Assembly (NCBI GenBank): GCA_944320235.1
Contig: CALUGQ010000031.1
Span: forward strand, 1 to 39,098
Origin: an uncultured Prevotella sp.
GTDB lineage: Bacteria > Bacteroidota > Bacteroidia > Bacteroidales > Bacteroidaceae
Direction: 5' to 3'
DNA: 39,098 bases
Shown here: positions 32,642 to 39,098 of the stretch, piece by piece
Layout: every line of letters begins with the position of its first letter
How positions within the stretch are numbered: position 1 is the first letter of the stretch
The notes under the pieces: model-generated
Told to the model about the DNA's origin: nothing
Database searches by the model: none
Seen by the model: the letters and a program-made list of their open reading frames with translations, nothing else
Position numbers and translations under genes: made by a program

Positions 32642-32945
32642 TGATGCAAATAAATTTTTGTTTGTCTGTTGGTGCGCCTTGCCAGAGAGGCTGACAGTCA
32701 CGTTATCGTAGTGTTTGTGTAATGTTTATTCCACCATTCCGCTTTTGATGCATAATTGGCTGTAAAACAAGATGTTGCCGTAATGTCAAGGGGTGGTTTT
32801 CAAAACGCCTTGAATGGCTGTGAAAAACGGGGCGTTTCGTAGGCCGAAATGGGCCATTTTGTTGTTTGACATTGCCGTAACCACAGTCCATACCGTTTTT
32901 GTAAACATTGTTCTTTTCCCCTCGTGTTTTTTCGCCATGCCTGTC
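32642..32945. other. 304-bp intergenic region between hisIE and ftsE
   Basis: Both flanking genes run on the minus strand. The middle (32802-32858) holds an inverted relative of the 24608-24663 repeat block. I found no clear TAnnTTTG promoter for ftsE in this span. No gene is evident. Confidence 0.5.
32802..32858. repeat. AAACGGGGCGTTT-containing repeat block, inverted relative of the 24608 copy
   Basis: AAACGGGGCGTTT (32825-32837) is the reverse complement of 24651-24663. CCGAAATGGGCCATT (32844-32858) reads on the minus strand as AATGGCCCATTTCGG, matching 24608-24622 at 13 of 15 bases. An extra AAAACGCC lies at 32802-32809. Confidence 0.75.
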
Positions 32946-33560
32946 TTAGTGTTTTTGCCAGTGTGGGCTATGGCGCACCTGCAATTCTTCCGCCAAGTCT
33001 TCTATGCGCAGCCCCTTGCTGGTAAGCAGTACGATGAGGTGATAGAGTAAATCCGCACCTTCATATATAAGCCTTTCGTTAGTTCCGTTGACGGCTTCGA
33101 TTACAGTTTCCAAAGCTTCTTCTCCAACCTTTTGCGCCATGCGGTTTATCCCATCTTTGAAAAGTGATGTTGTGTAGCTGCCTTCGGGCAATTCCTCGTG
33201 GCGTTTTTCTATGAAGTCCTGCAAGGAACCCAAGAAGCAGAGTGGTGATGTGGCATTGTTTTCGCCCCAGCAAGTGTCTGACCCTAAGTGGCATGTAGGC
33301 CCTTCGGGGATGGCTTTGACCAGGAGTGTGTCTTTGTCGCAGTCTGCTTTTATGCCGACAAGGTTTAGGAAATTGCCGGAAGTCTCTCCTTTTGTCCACA
33401 AGCATTTACGGCTGCGGCTGTAGAACGTGACATGCTTCGTCTCCACAGTCTTTACGTATGCTTCACGGTTCATGTAGCCAAGCATCAGCACGTTTTTCGT
33501 GTTTGCGTCTTGGATGATGGCCGGAACGAGTCCGCCGGATTTGTTGAAATCTATTTCCAT
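32946..33560 (-). CDS. hisIE: Bifunctional phosphoribosyl-AMP cyclohydrolase/phosphoribosyl-ATP pyrophosphatase
   Basis: The fused HisI-HisE enzyme performs steps two and three of histidine synthesis. The HisI half (~1-110) has GYMNREAYVKT, FYSRSRKCLWTKGETSGN and the zinc-binding CHLGSDTCW. The HisE half (~115-204) includes FIEKRHEELPEGSYT and KVGEEALETVIEA. The ATG at 33560 (MEIDFNKSGG) leaves 13 bases after hisF; an upstream frame to 33587 would overlap it. It is the last his gene in this operon. Confidence 0.96.
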   Translation of the reverse strand: MEIDFNKSGGLVPAIIQDANTKNVLMLGYMNREAYVKTVETKHVTFYSRSRKCLWTKGETSGNFLNLVGIKADCDKDTLLVKAIPEGPTCHLGSDTCWGENNATSPLCFLGSLQDFIEKRHEELPEGSYTTSLFKDGINRMAQKVGEEALETVIEAVNGTNERLIYEGADLLYHLIVLLTSKGLRIEDLAEELQVRHSPHWQKH

Positions 33561-33573
33561 GTTTGCTGTGAGT

Positions 33574-34332
33574 TTAAAGCCTGACATCGATGTTTGCTGC
33601 TCTCAAATATTTTTTCAGTTCGGGAATTTGTATTTCGCCGAAGTGGAATACGCTTGCTGCCAGTGCGGCGTCAGCCTTGCCTATGGTGAAAGCATCCTTG
33701 AAGTGTTCCATGCGTCCGGCACCGCCGCTGGCAATTATCGGTATCGTCAGCCTGTCGGCCAGTATTGCCAATGCGTCGTTGGCGTACCCTGTCTTTACGC
33801 CGTCGTGGTCCATGCTTGTGAAAAGTATTTCGCCTGCACCACGTTCCTGTGCTTCCTTGGCCCATTCAAGCAGTTTCCGATTCGTCCTTTCGCGTCCGCC
33901 TTTTTGGTAGCAAACCCATTCACCGTTCTCTAACCTTGCGTCGATGGCGCATACACATACTTGGCTACCGAAACGCTTTGCGATGTCGTCTATGAGTTGT
34001 GGGCATCGTATTGCGGCGCTGTTTACGCTCACTTTGTCGGCTCCGGCCATCAAGAGGCGTTCTACGTCGGCCAGTTCGTTTATGCCGCCCCCGACAGTGA
34101 ACGGTATATTGATTTCTGCTGCCACGCGAGAAACTATCTCCGTGAATGTCTTCCTTCCCTCATAACTTGCCGTTATGTCAAGGTATACGAGTTCGTCTGC
34201 CCCCGCTTTGCTGTATGCTTTGCCAAGTTCCACAGGGTCGCCCGCCTTACGCAAATCAATAAAGTTAGTGCCTTTTACGGTTTCGCCGCCCTTTACGTCG
34301 AGGCACGGTATTATGCGTTTTGCCAAGCCCAT
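33574..34332 (-). CDS. hisF: Imidazole glycerol phosphate synthase, cyclase subunit
   Basis: HisF closes the imidazole ring with ammonia supplied by HisH, giving IGP and AICAR. The 252-aa TIM barrel begins [13 protein letters not shown] with catalytic Asp12 and includes [28 protein letters not shown] with the second catalytic Asp, FTSMDHDG and IASGGAG. Its start overlaps the 3' end of hisA by 22 bases, indicating translational coupling. Confidence 0.97.
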   Translation of the reverse strand: MGLAKRIIPCLDVKGGETVKGTNFIDLRKAGDPVELGKAYSKAGADELVYLDITASYEGRKTFTEIVSRVAAEINIPFTVGGGINELADVERLLMAGADKVSVNSAAIRCPQLIDDIAKRFGSQVCVCAIDARLENGEWVCYQKGGRERTNRKLLEWAKEAQERGAGEILFTSMDHDGVKTGYANDALAILADRLTIPIIASGGAGRMEHFKDAFTIGKADAALAASVFHFGEIQIPELKKYLRAANIDVRL

Positions 34333-35036
34333 AGTTCTTTCAAGTTAAGTTTTCCTTCATATAAGGCCTTGCCAAACACAACGCCCGGAATCCCATTTGC
34401 CTCAAGTGCTTGTATGTCTTCAAGTCTTGAGACACCGCCGCTGGCTATTAAATGTATGCATGGGAAAGCTGCCATGAGCTGTCTGTAAAGAGCCAACGCC
34501 GGGCCTCCCATCATTCCGTCTTTTGATATTTCTGTGCAAAGCACGTTTTTCGCACCGTTGCGTATGTAAAAATCCAGGAAAGGGAGCAGTTGCTTGCTGG
34601 AGTCTTCTTGCCATCCATTGACAGATACTGTCCCGTTGCGCACGTCGGCTCCGATGATTATTTTGTCTGCGCCGTATTTTTCAATCCAACCCAGGCATTT
34701 TTCTGGTGAGCTGACAGAAACAGAGCCAATTGTGACAATCCTCGCGCCGCTGTCAAATGCCTTCTGCACATCCCCGTCTGTCCTTATGCCGCCGCCGAAG
34801 TCTATTTCCAGGTTTGTGCTCTTGGCAATGCCCTCAAGTACTTTTGTGTTTGCGGTATGCCCAGATTTCGCCCCGTCAAGGTCTACCAGGTGGAGGCGTT
34901 TGAAACCAATGTCCTCGAAGCTTTTGGCCATGCCGACAGGATCGTCGGCATAGACAGTCATGCTGTTGTAATCACCTTTGGCAAGGCGGACGCATTTGCC
35001 GTCAATAATGTCTATGGCCGGGATTAACTCTATCAT
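34311..35036 (-). CDS. hisA: ProFAR isomerase
   Basis: HisA isomerises the aminoaldose ProFAR to PRFAR, the substrate of HisF. The 241-aa TIM barrel has [15 protein letters not shown] with Asp8, [28 protein letters not shown] with the second Asp, and LIASGGVS. It overlaps hisH by 4 bases upstream and hisF by 22 bases downstream. Confidence 0.97.
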   Translation of the reverse strand: MIELIPAIDIIDGKCVRLAKGDYNSMTVYADDPVGMAKSFEDIGFKRLHLVDLDGAKSGHTANTKVLEGIAKSTNLEIDFGGGIRTDGDVQKAFDSGARIVTIGSVSVSSPEKCLGWIEKYGADKIIIGADVRNGTVSVNGWQEDSSKQLLPFLDFYIRNGAKNVLCTEISKDGMMGGPALALYRQLMAAFPCIHLIASGGVSRLEDIQALEANGIPGVVFGKALYEGKLNLKELWAWQNA

Positions 35037-35623
35037 AACTCCAAAAAGTTCTTTAAAATCTTTTCTCCGACAGCCCCGCTTTTTTCCGGATGGAATTGCG
35101 TAGCATAGAAATTGCCTTTTTGCAGTGCTGCGCTATATGGCGTGATGTGGTTGGTTGTCGCAATCGTAGACTCACATAGTGGTACATAGTAGCTGTGGAC
35201 AAAGTAAACATATTCACCGTTTTCCACACCTTTGAATATGTCAGAGCTTATGCCATGCAATGAGTTCCATCCCATTGCCGGAACCTTGTCTTCGTGAAGT
35301 TTCGGCCTAAAGCGTTTTACTTCCACGTCGAATATGCCGAGTCCGTCGGTGTCGCCTTCCTCTGTATGCTTGCATAGCAGCTGTTGGCCTATGCATATTC
35401 CGAGCACGGGCTGTTTCAATGTCTTTATGGTGTCATCAAGTTTGTGTTCTTTCAGATACCTCATGGCATTGTTTGCTTCGCCCTGTCCAGGAAAAAGCAC
35501 CCTGTCAGCCTTGGCAATGATTTCTGGGTTGTCGCTAAGCTTTGGGGTGATGCCCAGACGCTTTAATGCGTTTTCTACAGAACGCACGTTTCCCGCATTA
35601 TATTTAATGATGGCAATTTCCAT
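35033..35623 (-). CDS. hisH: Imidazole glycerol phosphate synthase, glutamine amidotransferase subunit
   Basis: HisH hydrolyses glutamine and channels ammonia to HisF. The 196-aa class I amidotransferase has the oxyanion LFPGQGEA (~43-50), the nucleophile Cys77 in GICIGQQLL, and the His/Glu pair in TQFHPEKSG near the C-terminus. Its ATG shares one base with the purU stop (TAATG), implying tight coupling. Confidence 0.96.
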   Translation of the reverse strand: MEIAIIKYNAGNVRSVENALKRLGITPKLSDNPEIIAKADRVLFPGQGEANNAMRYLKEHKLDDTIKTLKQPVLGICIGQQLLCKHTEEGDTDGLGIFDVEVKRFRPKLHEDKVPAMGWNSLHGISSDIFKGVENGEYVYFVHSYYVPLCESTIATTNHITPYSAALQKGNFYATQFHPEKSGAVGEKILKNFLEL

Positions 35624-36486
35624 TAACTGAAAATGATGGTCTTGTTCCTATATGTTAAGACTTTACGTTCAATGTGCTTGGTAACAGCGCGTGAGAGGAC
35701 TATCTTTTCAAGGTCTCGCCCTTTGAGCACTAAGCTGTCTGGAGTGTCTTTGTGGGTTATGCGCACAACATCCTGCTCGATTATCGGTCCGGCATCGAGT
35801 TCGGTAGTGACGTAGTGGCTAGTTGCTCCGATTATCTTCACCCCTCGTTCCCATGCCTGGTGGTAAGGTTTGGCTCCGATGAATGCCGGCAGGAATGAGT
35901 GGTGGATGTTTATTATGTGATTTGGGTATTCATCTATCATTTTCTTGCTTATGATTTGCATATATCGAGCCAAGACGATGAATGTAACCTTTTCTTTCCG
36001 TAGCAGTTCTATTTCAGCTTGCTCTACTTCTGCCTTGTTCGAATGGTCTTTGTTGATTGACCATACGTGGAATGGAATGCCAAATTGCTCGGCTACGTAT
36101 CTCAAGTTCTCGTGGTTGCTTATTATGCATGGAATGTCAACGCTCCACTCTCCTGCATTATATCTGGCCAGCAAGTCGTAGAGGCAGTGGCTCATTTTAC
36201 TGACAAAAATCGCCATTCTCGGCCTGTCTTCATTGAAGTATAAATTGCAAACCATTTGGTATCTGCGCGAGTACAGCGTGTCGATATATTCTTTAATCTT
36301 GTCGCGAGGAATTAGGAACGTGTCAAGTTCCCATTCTATGCGCATAAAAAACATCCCGTCCTGCCGGTCGACATATTGGTCAAGATAAACTATGTTACCT
36401 TGGTTGTCAGTAATGAACCTTGTCAGTTCTGTTATGATACCAGGCTGGTCCGGGCAATGCAAAAGCAAAGTTGCTGTTGGTTTCAT
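35623..36486 (-). CDS. purU: Formyltetrahydrofolate deformylase
   Basis: PurU releases formate from 10-formyl-THF and balances the folate pool. The 287-aa protein has an N-terminal ACT domain (LLHCPDQPGIITELTRFI, ~7-24) and a formyltransferase domain with MAIFVSKMSHCLYDLL, the catalytic region INIHHSFLPAFIGAKPY (~202-218) and GATSHYVTTELDAGPII. The ATG at 36486 (MKPTATLLL) is supported by a TAACTTTG -7 element ~43 bases upstream; an upstream frame to 36630 crosses it. It heads the his operon, where histidine synthesis and one-carbon metabolism share purine intermediates. Confidence 0.95.
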   Translation of the reverse strand: MKPTATLLLHCPDQPGIITELTRFITDNQGNIVYLDQYVDRQDGMFFMRIEWELDTFLIPRDKIKEYIDTLYSRRYQMVCNLYFNEDRPRMAIFVSKMSHCLYDLLARYNAGEWSVDIPCIISNHENLRYVAEQFGIPFHVWSINKDHSNKAEVEQAEIELLRKEKVTFIVLARYMQIISKKMIDEYPNHIINIHHSFLPAFIGAKPYHQAWERGVKIIGATSHYVTTELDAGPIIEQDVVRITHKDTPDSLVLKGRDLEKIVLSRAVTKHIERKVLTYRNKTIIFS

Positions 36487-36528
36487 ACTTTGTTGCTTTT
36501 GGTTGTTTATAATACTCCAATCAATTGG

Positions 36529-36536
36529 CAAAGTTA
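36529..36536 (-). promoter_or_regulatory. -7 element for the purU-his operon
   Basis: Minus-strand TAACTTTG (36536-36529) matches TAnnTTTG. The upstream side is AT-rich without a clear TTTG. The start would lie near 36522, about 36 bases before the ATG at 36486. Confidence 0.5.
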
Positions 36537-36765
36537 CGAAAATAATTTTATAATTGTAATTTATTAGAGAAAATAATGTTTTATATTTGGTTTTATGTGT
36601 CAAAATGTTATGTTTTTGCGTGCGGAACATGAAAATTGCAACTCATTTCATCGCAAACCGTGTATCTGGTATATGGCATTCTTTATTTGGGGCGCTCATC
36701 TGTTGTGTGAAGTTTTCAATAATGTCTACCGCATATGTCATTGCTGGCCATATTAGGCGGCAAAT

Positions 36766-37791
36766 TTATTTGATTCCACGTTTGTTTAGGGCTTCTGAAT
36801 ATCTTGCTGCATTCTTGAGGTGTTCTTCGTATGTTTTTGCAAAATTGTGAGTTCCGGAGAAGTCCTCTTTTGCACACATATATAAATAATCATGTTTTAC
36901 GTGATTTAGAACTGCGTCTATGCCTGCGATGGAAGCCACTTTTATTGGTCCCGGCGGAAGGCCCGTGTTTTTGTATGTGTTATACGGACTGTCTATGAAA
37001 AGTGATTTGTGGTAAATGCGACGCATGCCGAAATCTTTCAATGCAAATTTGATTGTCGGGTCGGCTTGCAATGGCATGCCAACCTTTAATCGGTTGTAGT
37101 ACATACCGGCTATCATTGGTTTCTCTTCGTTGTTTGCAGTCTCTTCGTCAATGATGCTTGCCATTGTTGCCACTTCTGTTTTGCTCAATCCCATTTCCTT
37201 GGCTTTTTGGCTTCGTGCTGCATTCCAGAATGCTTTGTGTTCTTTCTGCATACGTTCCATAAGCTTGTCTATGCTTGTGTTCCAATAAATGCTGTATGTA
37301 TTGGGGATGAAAATGGCTGCAATTGTGGCTGTGTCATAACCGAATCGCGAACAGAAATCTGCGTCTGTCAGTGCCTTGGCAATCGTAGTGCTGTCAAGCA
37401 TCAGTTTTCTTGACAACAGCTCCGCGAGTCGTGTCATAGTGCGGGCTTCTGGAATCGTCAGGCTTATTGGGGTCTGTATCCCATTCTTTATGCGCCTGAA
37501 TGTCATTAATGCACCTTCGCCAGGCAAAATGGCAAAACGCCCTGTATGTATGTTTTCTGCATAATCACTGTGGCGTGCAATTGTACGGAATCCTGTCATG
37601 GCATGATGGTTGGCCGTTTTTGACAGTTTTGCAAATACAGAGTCTTGTGTGTCATCACCATCTATATATAAGTATTGTGTTGATTCATTGTTTGTAAGAT
37701 CGGTGAAAAGGTAATAGTAAACCGTGCCGATGATGAGTATGGCGCAAGCAAATGCTGCAAATATGTATATCTTTGACTTCTTTGATTTCAT
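36766..37791 (-). CDS. mltG: Endolytic peptidoglycan transglycosylase
   Basis: MltG cuts nascent glycan strands in the inner membrane and sets chain length. The 341-aa protein has one N-terminal membrane helix (IYIFAAFACAILIIGTVYYYL, residues ~8-28). A YceG-type domain follows, with TRLAELLSRKL, ASIIDEETANNEEKPMIAGMYYNRL (holding the conserved Glu before Thr) and the signature LQADPTIKFAL. LPPGPIKVASIAGIDAVLNH lies near the C-terminus. The ATG at 37791 (MKSKKSKIYIF) gives a normal anchor; a TAACTTTG -7 element is at 37820-37813. Confidence 0.95.
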   Translation of the reverse strand: MKSKKSKIYIFAAFACAILIIGTVYYYLFTDLTNNESTQYLYIDGDDTQDSVFAKLSKTANHHAMTGFRTIARHSDYAENIHTGRFAILPGEGALMTFRRIKNGIQTPISLTIPEARTMTRLAELLSRKLMLDSTTIAKALTDADFCSRFGYDTATIAAIFIPNTYSIYWNTSIDKLMERMQKEHKAFWNAARSQKAKEMGLSKTEVATMASIIDEETANNEEKPMIAGMYYNRLKVGMPLQADPTIKFALKDFGMRRIYHKSLFIDSPYNTYKNTGLPPGPIKVASIAGIDAVLNHVKHDYLYMCAKEDFSGTHNFAKTYEEHLKNAARYSEALNKRGIK

Positions 37792-38156
37792 GCTTTTATC
37801 TTTTTGCTGTGGCAAAGTTAATGCATTTTCCCAAACAAAAAGAATTGTTTGGCAGCTTTTTTTTGTGCGTATGTTCAGACTGCTGATTGTCATTTAAGCA
37901 AAGGTGGCCATACTTACGTTCATCCGATTTGTTTCTCTGGATATGGCTTTTTTGTTGGGCAACATCATCGTGTAATGAATATTTTCCGTAATTTTGCAGT
38001 GGCTAAACTACGTATGGCGAACAAAACTTACATTCAACATGTGTTACAAACTGGAAGGGGATATGTTGTTATGGTGTTTTGGGGAAACAATGGGTGGATA
38101 AGTTGGTTGGTCCTGGCATGTTCAACAATAAGTTAAAAAACTATGATAATAACGAG
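37792..38156. other. 365-bp divergent region between mltG and the HAD gene
   Basis: It carries -7 elements for both sides: minus-strand TAACTTTG (37820-37813) for mltG and TAATTTTG (37989-37996) for the HAD gene. Neither has a clean -33 TTTG at the right distance. The + leader would be ~150 bases. A short + frame at 38014-38136 is not convincing, and I see no structured RNA I recognise. Confidence 0.5.
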
Positions 38157-38801
38157 ATGAAAGAATATTCAACTTACGTATTCGACCTTGACGGCACCTT
38201 GCTCTCTACGCTGGGCGATCTTGCTGCAAGCACAAACTACGCTTTGAGGCTCAATGGAATGCCTGAGCGCACTGAAGATGAAGTCAGGCGGTTTGTTGGA
38301 AATGGTGTCAGGGCGCTCATCGAACGGGCGGTGCCTGGCTGCGGGTCAAACCCGAGATTTGATTCAGTATTGGCTGATTTCAAGCGCCATTACATGGAGC
38401 ATTCGCTTGATACAACGCAGCCATACCCTGGCGTTGTGGAAATGTTGGCAGGGCTTAGGGAGAGAGGCAAAAGAGTGGCTGTGGTGAGCAACAAGTTTTA
38501 TGCTGCGACACAGAATCTATGCAGTCATTTCTTTGGCCCCTTAGTAGAAGTTGCCATTGGCGAACGCGATGGTATACGCAAGAAACCTGCCCCTGACACC
38601 GTCATAGAGGCATTGAAACAGCTTGGAGTAGGTCGGGTAGGGGCTGTCTACATAGGAGACAGTGATGTCGATGTGGCTACAGCACGCAATAGTGGCCTGC
38701 CTTGCATAAGTGTGCTTTGGGGATTCAGGGACAAAGATTTTCTGTTGGAGCATGGGGCTGTCGCGTTCATTTCGGAACCGTCGGAACTGCTGAACTTCTG
38801 A
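38157..38801 (+). CDS. HAD-family phosphoglycolate phosphatase-like hydrolase
   Basis: A 214-aa haloacid dehalogenase-type phosphatase. The four HAD motifs are visible: FDLDGTLLST with nucleophile Asp10 and Asp12, VVSNK for motif II, RKKPAPD for motif III lysine, and IGDSDVDVATARN for motif IV. The helical cap (~20-85) resembles phosphoglycolate phosphatase (ASTNYALRLNGMP). The substrate is likely phosphoglycolate or a similar small phosphate, but HAD specificity is hard to assign. The start at 38157 (MKEYSTYVFDL) fits the family; the frame from 38079 adds a non-conserved leader. Confidence 0.9.
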   Translation: MKEYSTYVFDLDGTLLSTLGDLAASTNYALRLNGMPERTEDEVRRFVGNGVRALIERAVPGCGSNPRFDSVLADFKRHYMEHSLDTTQPYPGVVEMLAGLRERGKRVAVVSNKFYAATQNLCSHFFGPLVEVAIGERDGIRKKPAPDTVIEALKQLGVGRVGAVYIGDSDVDVATARNSGLPCISVLWGFRDKDFLLEHGAVAFISEPSELLNF

Positions 38802-38980
38802 CTCGTTTGCCGAACGGTTAGATGTGTCTCGCATCCATTGTGCCCTGCCGTCGGCATTGCGCCATTGCCAGCCTATATCATGACGGACAGGCATTGTTAA
38901 AATGTCTGAATAATTCATATTGTGAAGCAGCAATAGCCTGTCTTAATACAGATTTACTTTACATCGTTTTAACAATAAAA

Positions 38981-39007
38981 GAACCTGAAAAAATCAGGTT
39001 CATCCGA
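38981..39007 (-). terminator. Probable minus-strand terminator
   Basis: An 8-bp stem (38981-38988 with 38994-39001) has a 5-base A loop on +. Read on -, it is followed by TTTTATTG. The gene it would end lies outside the window. Confidence 0.45.
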
Positions 39008-39038
39008 CATTTGGAGTGATAACCCTATATGACTGAAT

Positions 39039-39081
39039 ATCAGCGTATATGGAGCATATACAATTTTGTATATTGCTGATA
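39039..39081. repeat. Nested AT-rich palindrome at the window edge
   Basis: ATATACAA-TT-TTGTATAT (39056-39073) is a perfect 8-bp inverted repeat. It is enclosed by TATCAGC (39039-39045) and GCTGATA (39075-39081). The flanking context is cut off by the window. Confidence 0.6.
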
Positions 39082-39098
39082 ATCAATAAGACTGATAT

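Larger units (their letters stand above)
38802..39098. other. Right-edge noncoding region with hairpins
   Basis: No gene is seen. GAACCTGA (38981-38988) pairs with TCAGGTTC (38994-39001). On the minus strand this is followed by TTTTATTG, so it could terminate a minus-strand gene beyond the window. A GACAGGC/GCCTGTC pair (38882-38888, 38936-38942) forms a wider stem. An AT-rich palindrome fills 39039-39081. Confidence 0.5.

Noticed and set aside
34311-34332. 22-base hisA/hisF overlap as an anomaly
   Set aside because: Short overlaps are normal in his operons; both reading frames have full family motifs.
38014-38136. 40-codon plus frame upstream of the HAD gene
   Set aside because: It has no ribosome site or recognisable content and stops just before the HAD start; more likely leader sequence.

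Overview
The window looks like a chromosomal segment of a Bacteroidales bacterium, most likely Prevotella-like (the genus is inferred from gene content and memory, not from a search). The signs are: promoters of the Bacteroidetes type (TTTG, about 20 bp, TAnnTTTG) at 1196/1220 and 10915/10939; a secreted protein with a type IX-like C-terminal sorting domain; a class III fructose-1,6-bisphosphatase; a four-subunit branched 2-oxoacid:ferredoxin oxidoreductase operon; and mostly absent Shine-Dalgarno sequences. Composition is moderate except for one strongly mosaic restriction-modification gene.

Layout. 1-6184 (+): tRNA-Gly(GCC), an unrecognised protein, ssb, fabD, a cytosolic GH13 alpha-glucan enzyme, the RNase P RNA gene, a YihY/BrkB membrane protein and a small cupin. 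6185-6659: a possible short repeat element with imperfect inverted ends, then a strong terminator hairpin. 6660-10106 (-): one large secreted multi-domain protein. 10107-11127: a 1-kb divergent intergenic region with two promoters and a palindrome. 11128-16268 (+): ffh, folD, a mini-TPR protein and vorDBAC, ended by a terminator. 16459-19368 (+): rarA, a D-2-hydroxyacid dehydrogenase and a TRIC-type channel, ended by a bidirectional terminator. 19424-21480 (-): a nucleoside phosphorylase and a periplasmic PD40-type protein. 21764-24205 (-): a single-chain type IIG-like restriction-methyltransferase with sharp GC mosaicism and a perfect 21-bp inverted repeat inside its reading frame. 25047-32641 (-): an apparent operon ftsE-lysC-lysA-GT2-GT4-like-fbp. 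32946-36486 (-): purU-hisH-hisA-hisF-hisIE. 36766-37791 (-): mltG. 38157-38801 (+): a HAD phosphatase.

How the genes work together. Most of the window is housekeeping: lipid initiation (fabD), protein targeting (ffh), one-carbon metabolism (folD, purU), histidine synthesis, the lysine/diaminopimelate branch that feeds peptidoglycan (lysC, lysA) beside cell-envelope genes (ftsE, glycosyltransferases, mltG), glycan and central carbon metabolism (GH13, fbp), and anaerobic 2-oxoacid oxidation (vor). The accessory content is the restriction-modification gene, the large secreted protein and the intergenic repeats.

I do not see a clear new multi-gene system. The signals most worth a second look are the structured, mosaic restriction-modification gene, a family of AAACG/CGTTT-type palindromic repeats in three intergenic regions, a possible ~207-bp mobile or repetitive element at 6243-6449, and strong Shine-Dalgarno sites confined to the vor operon.
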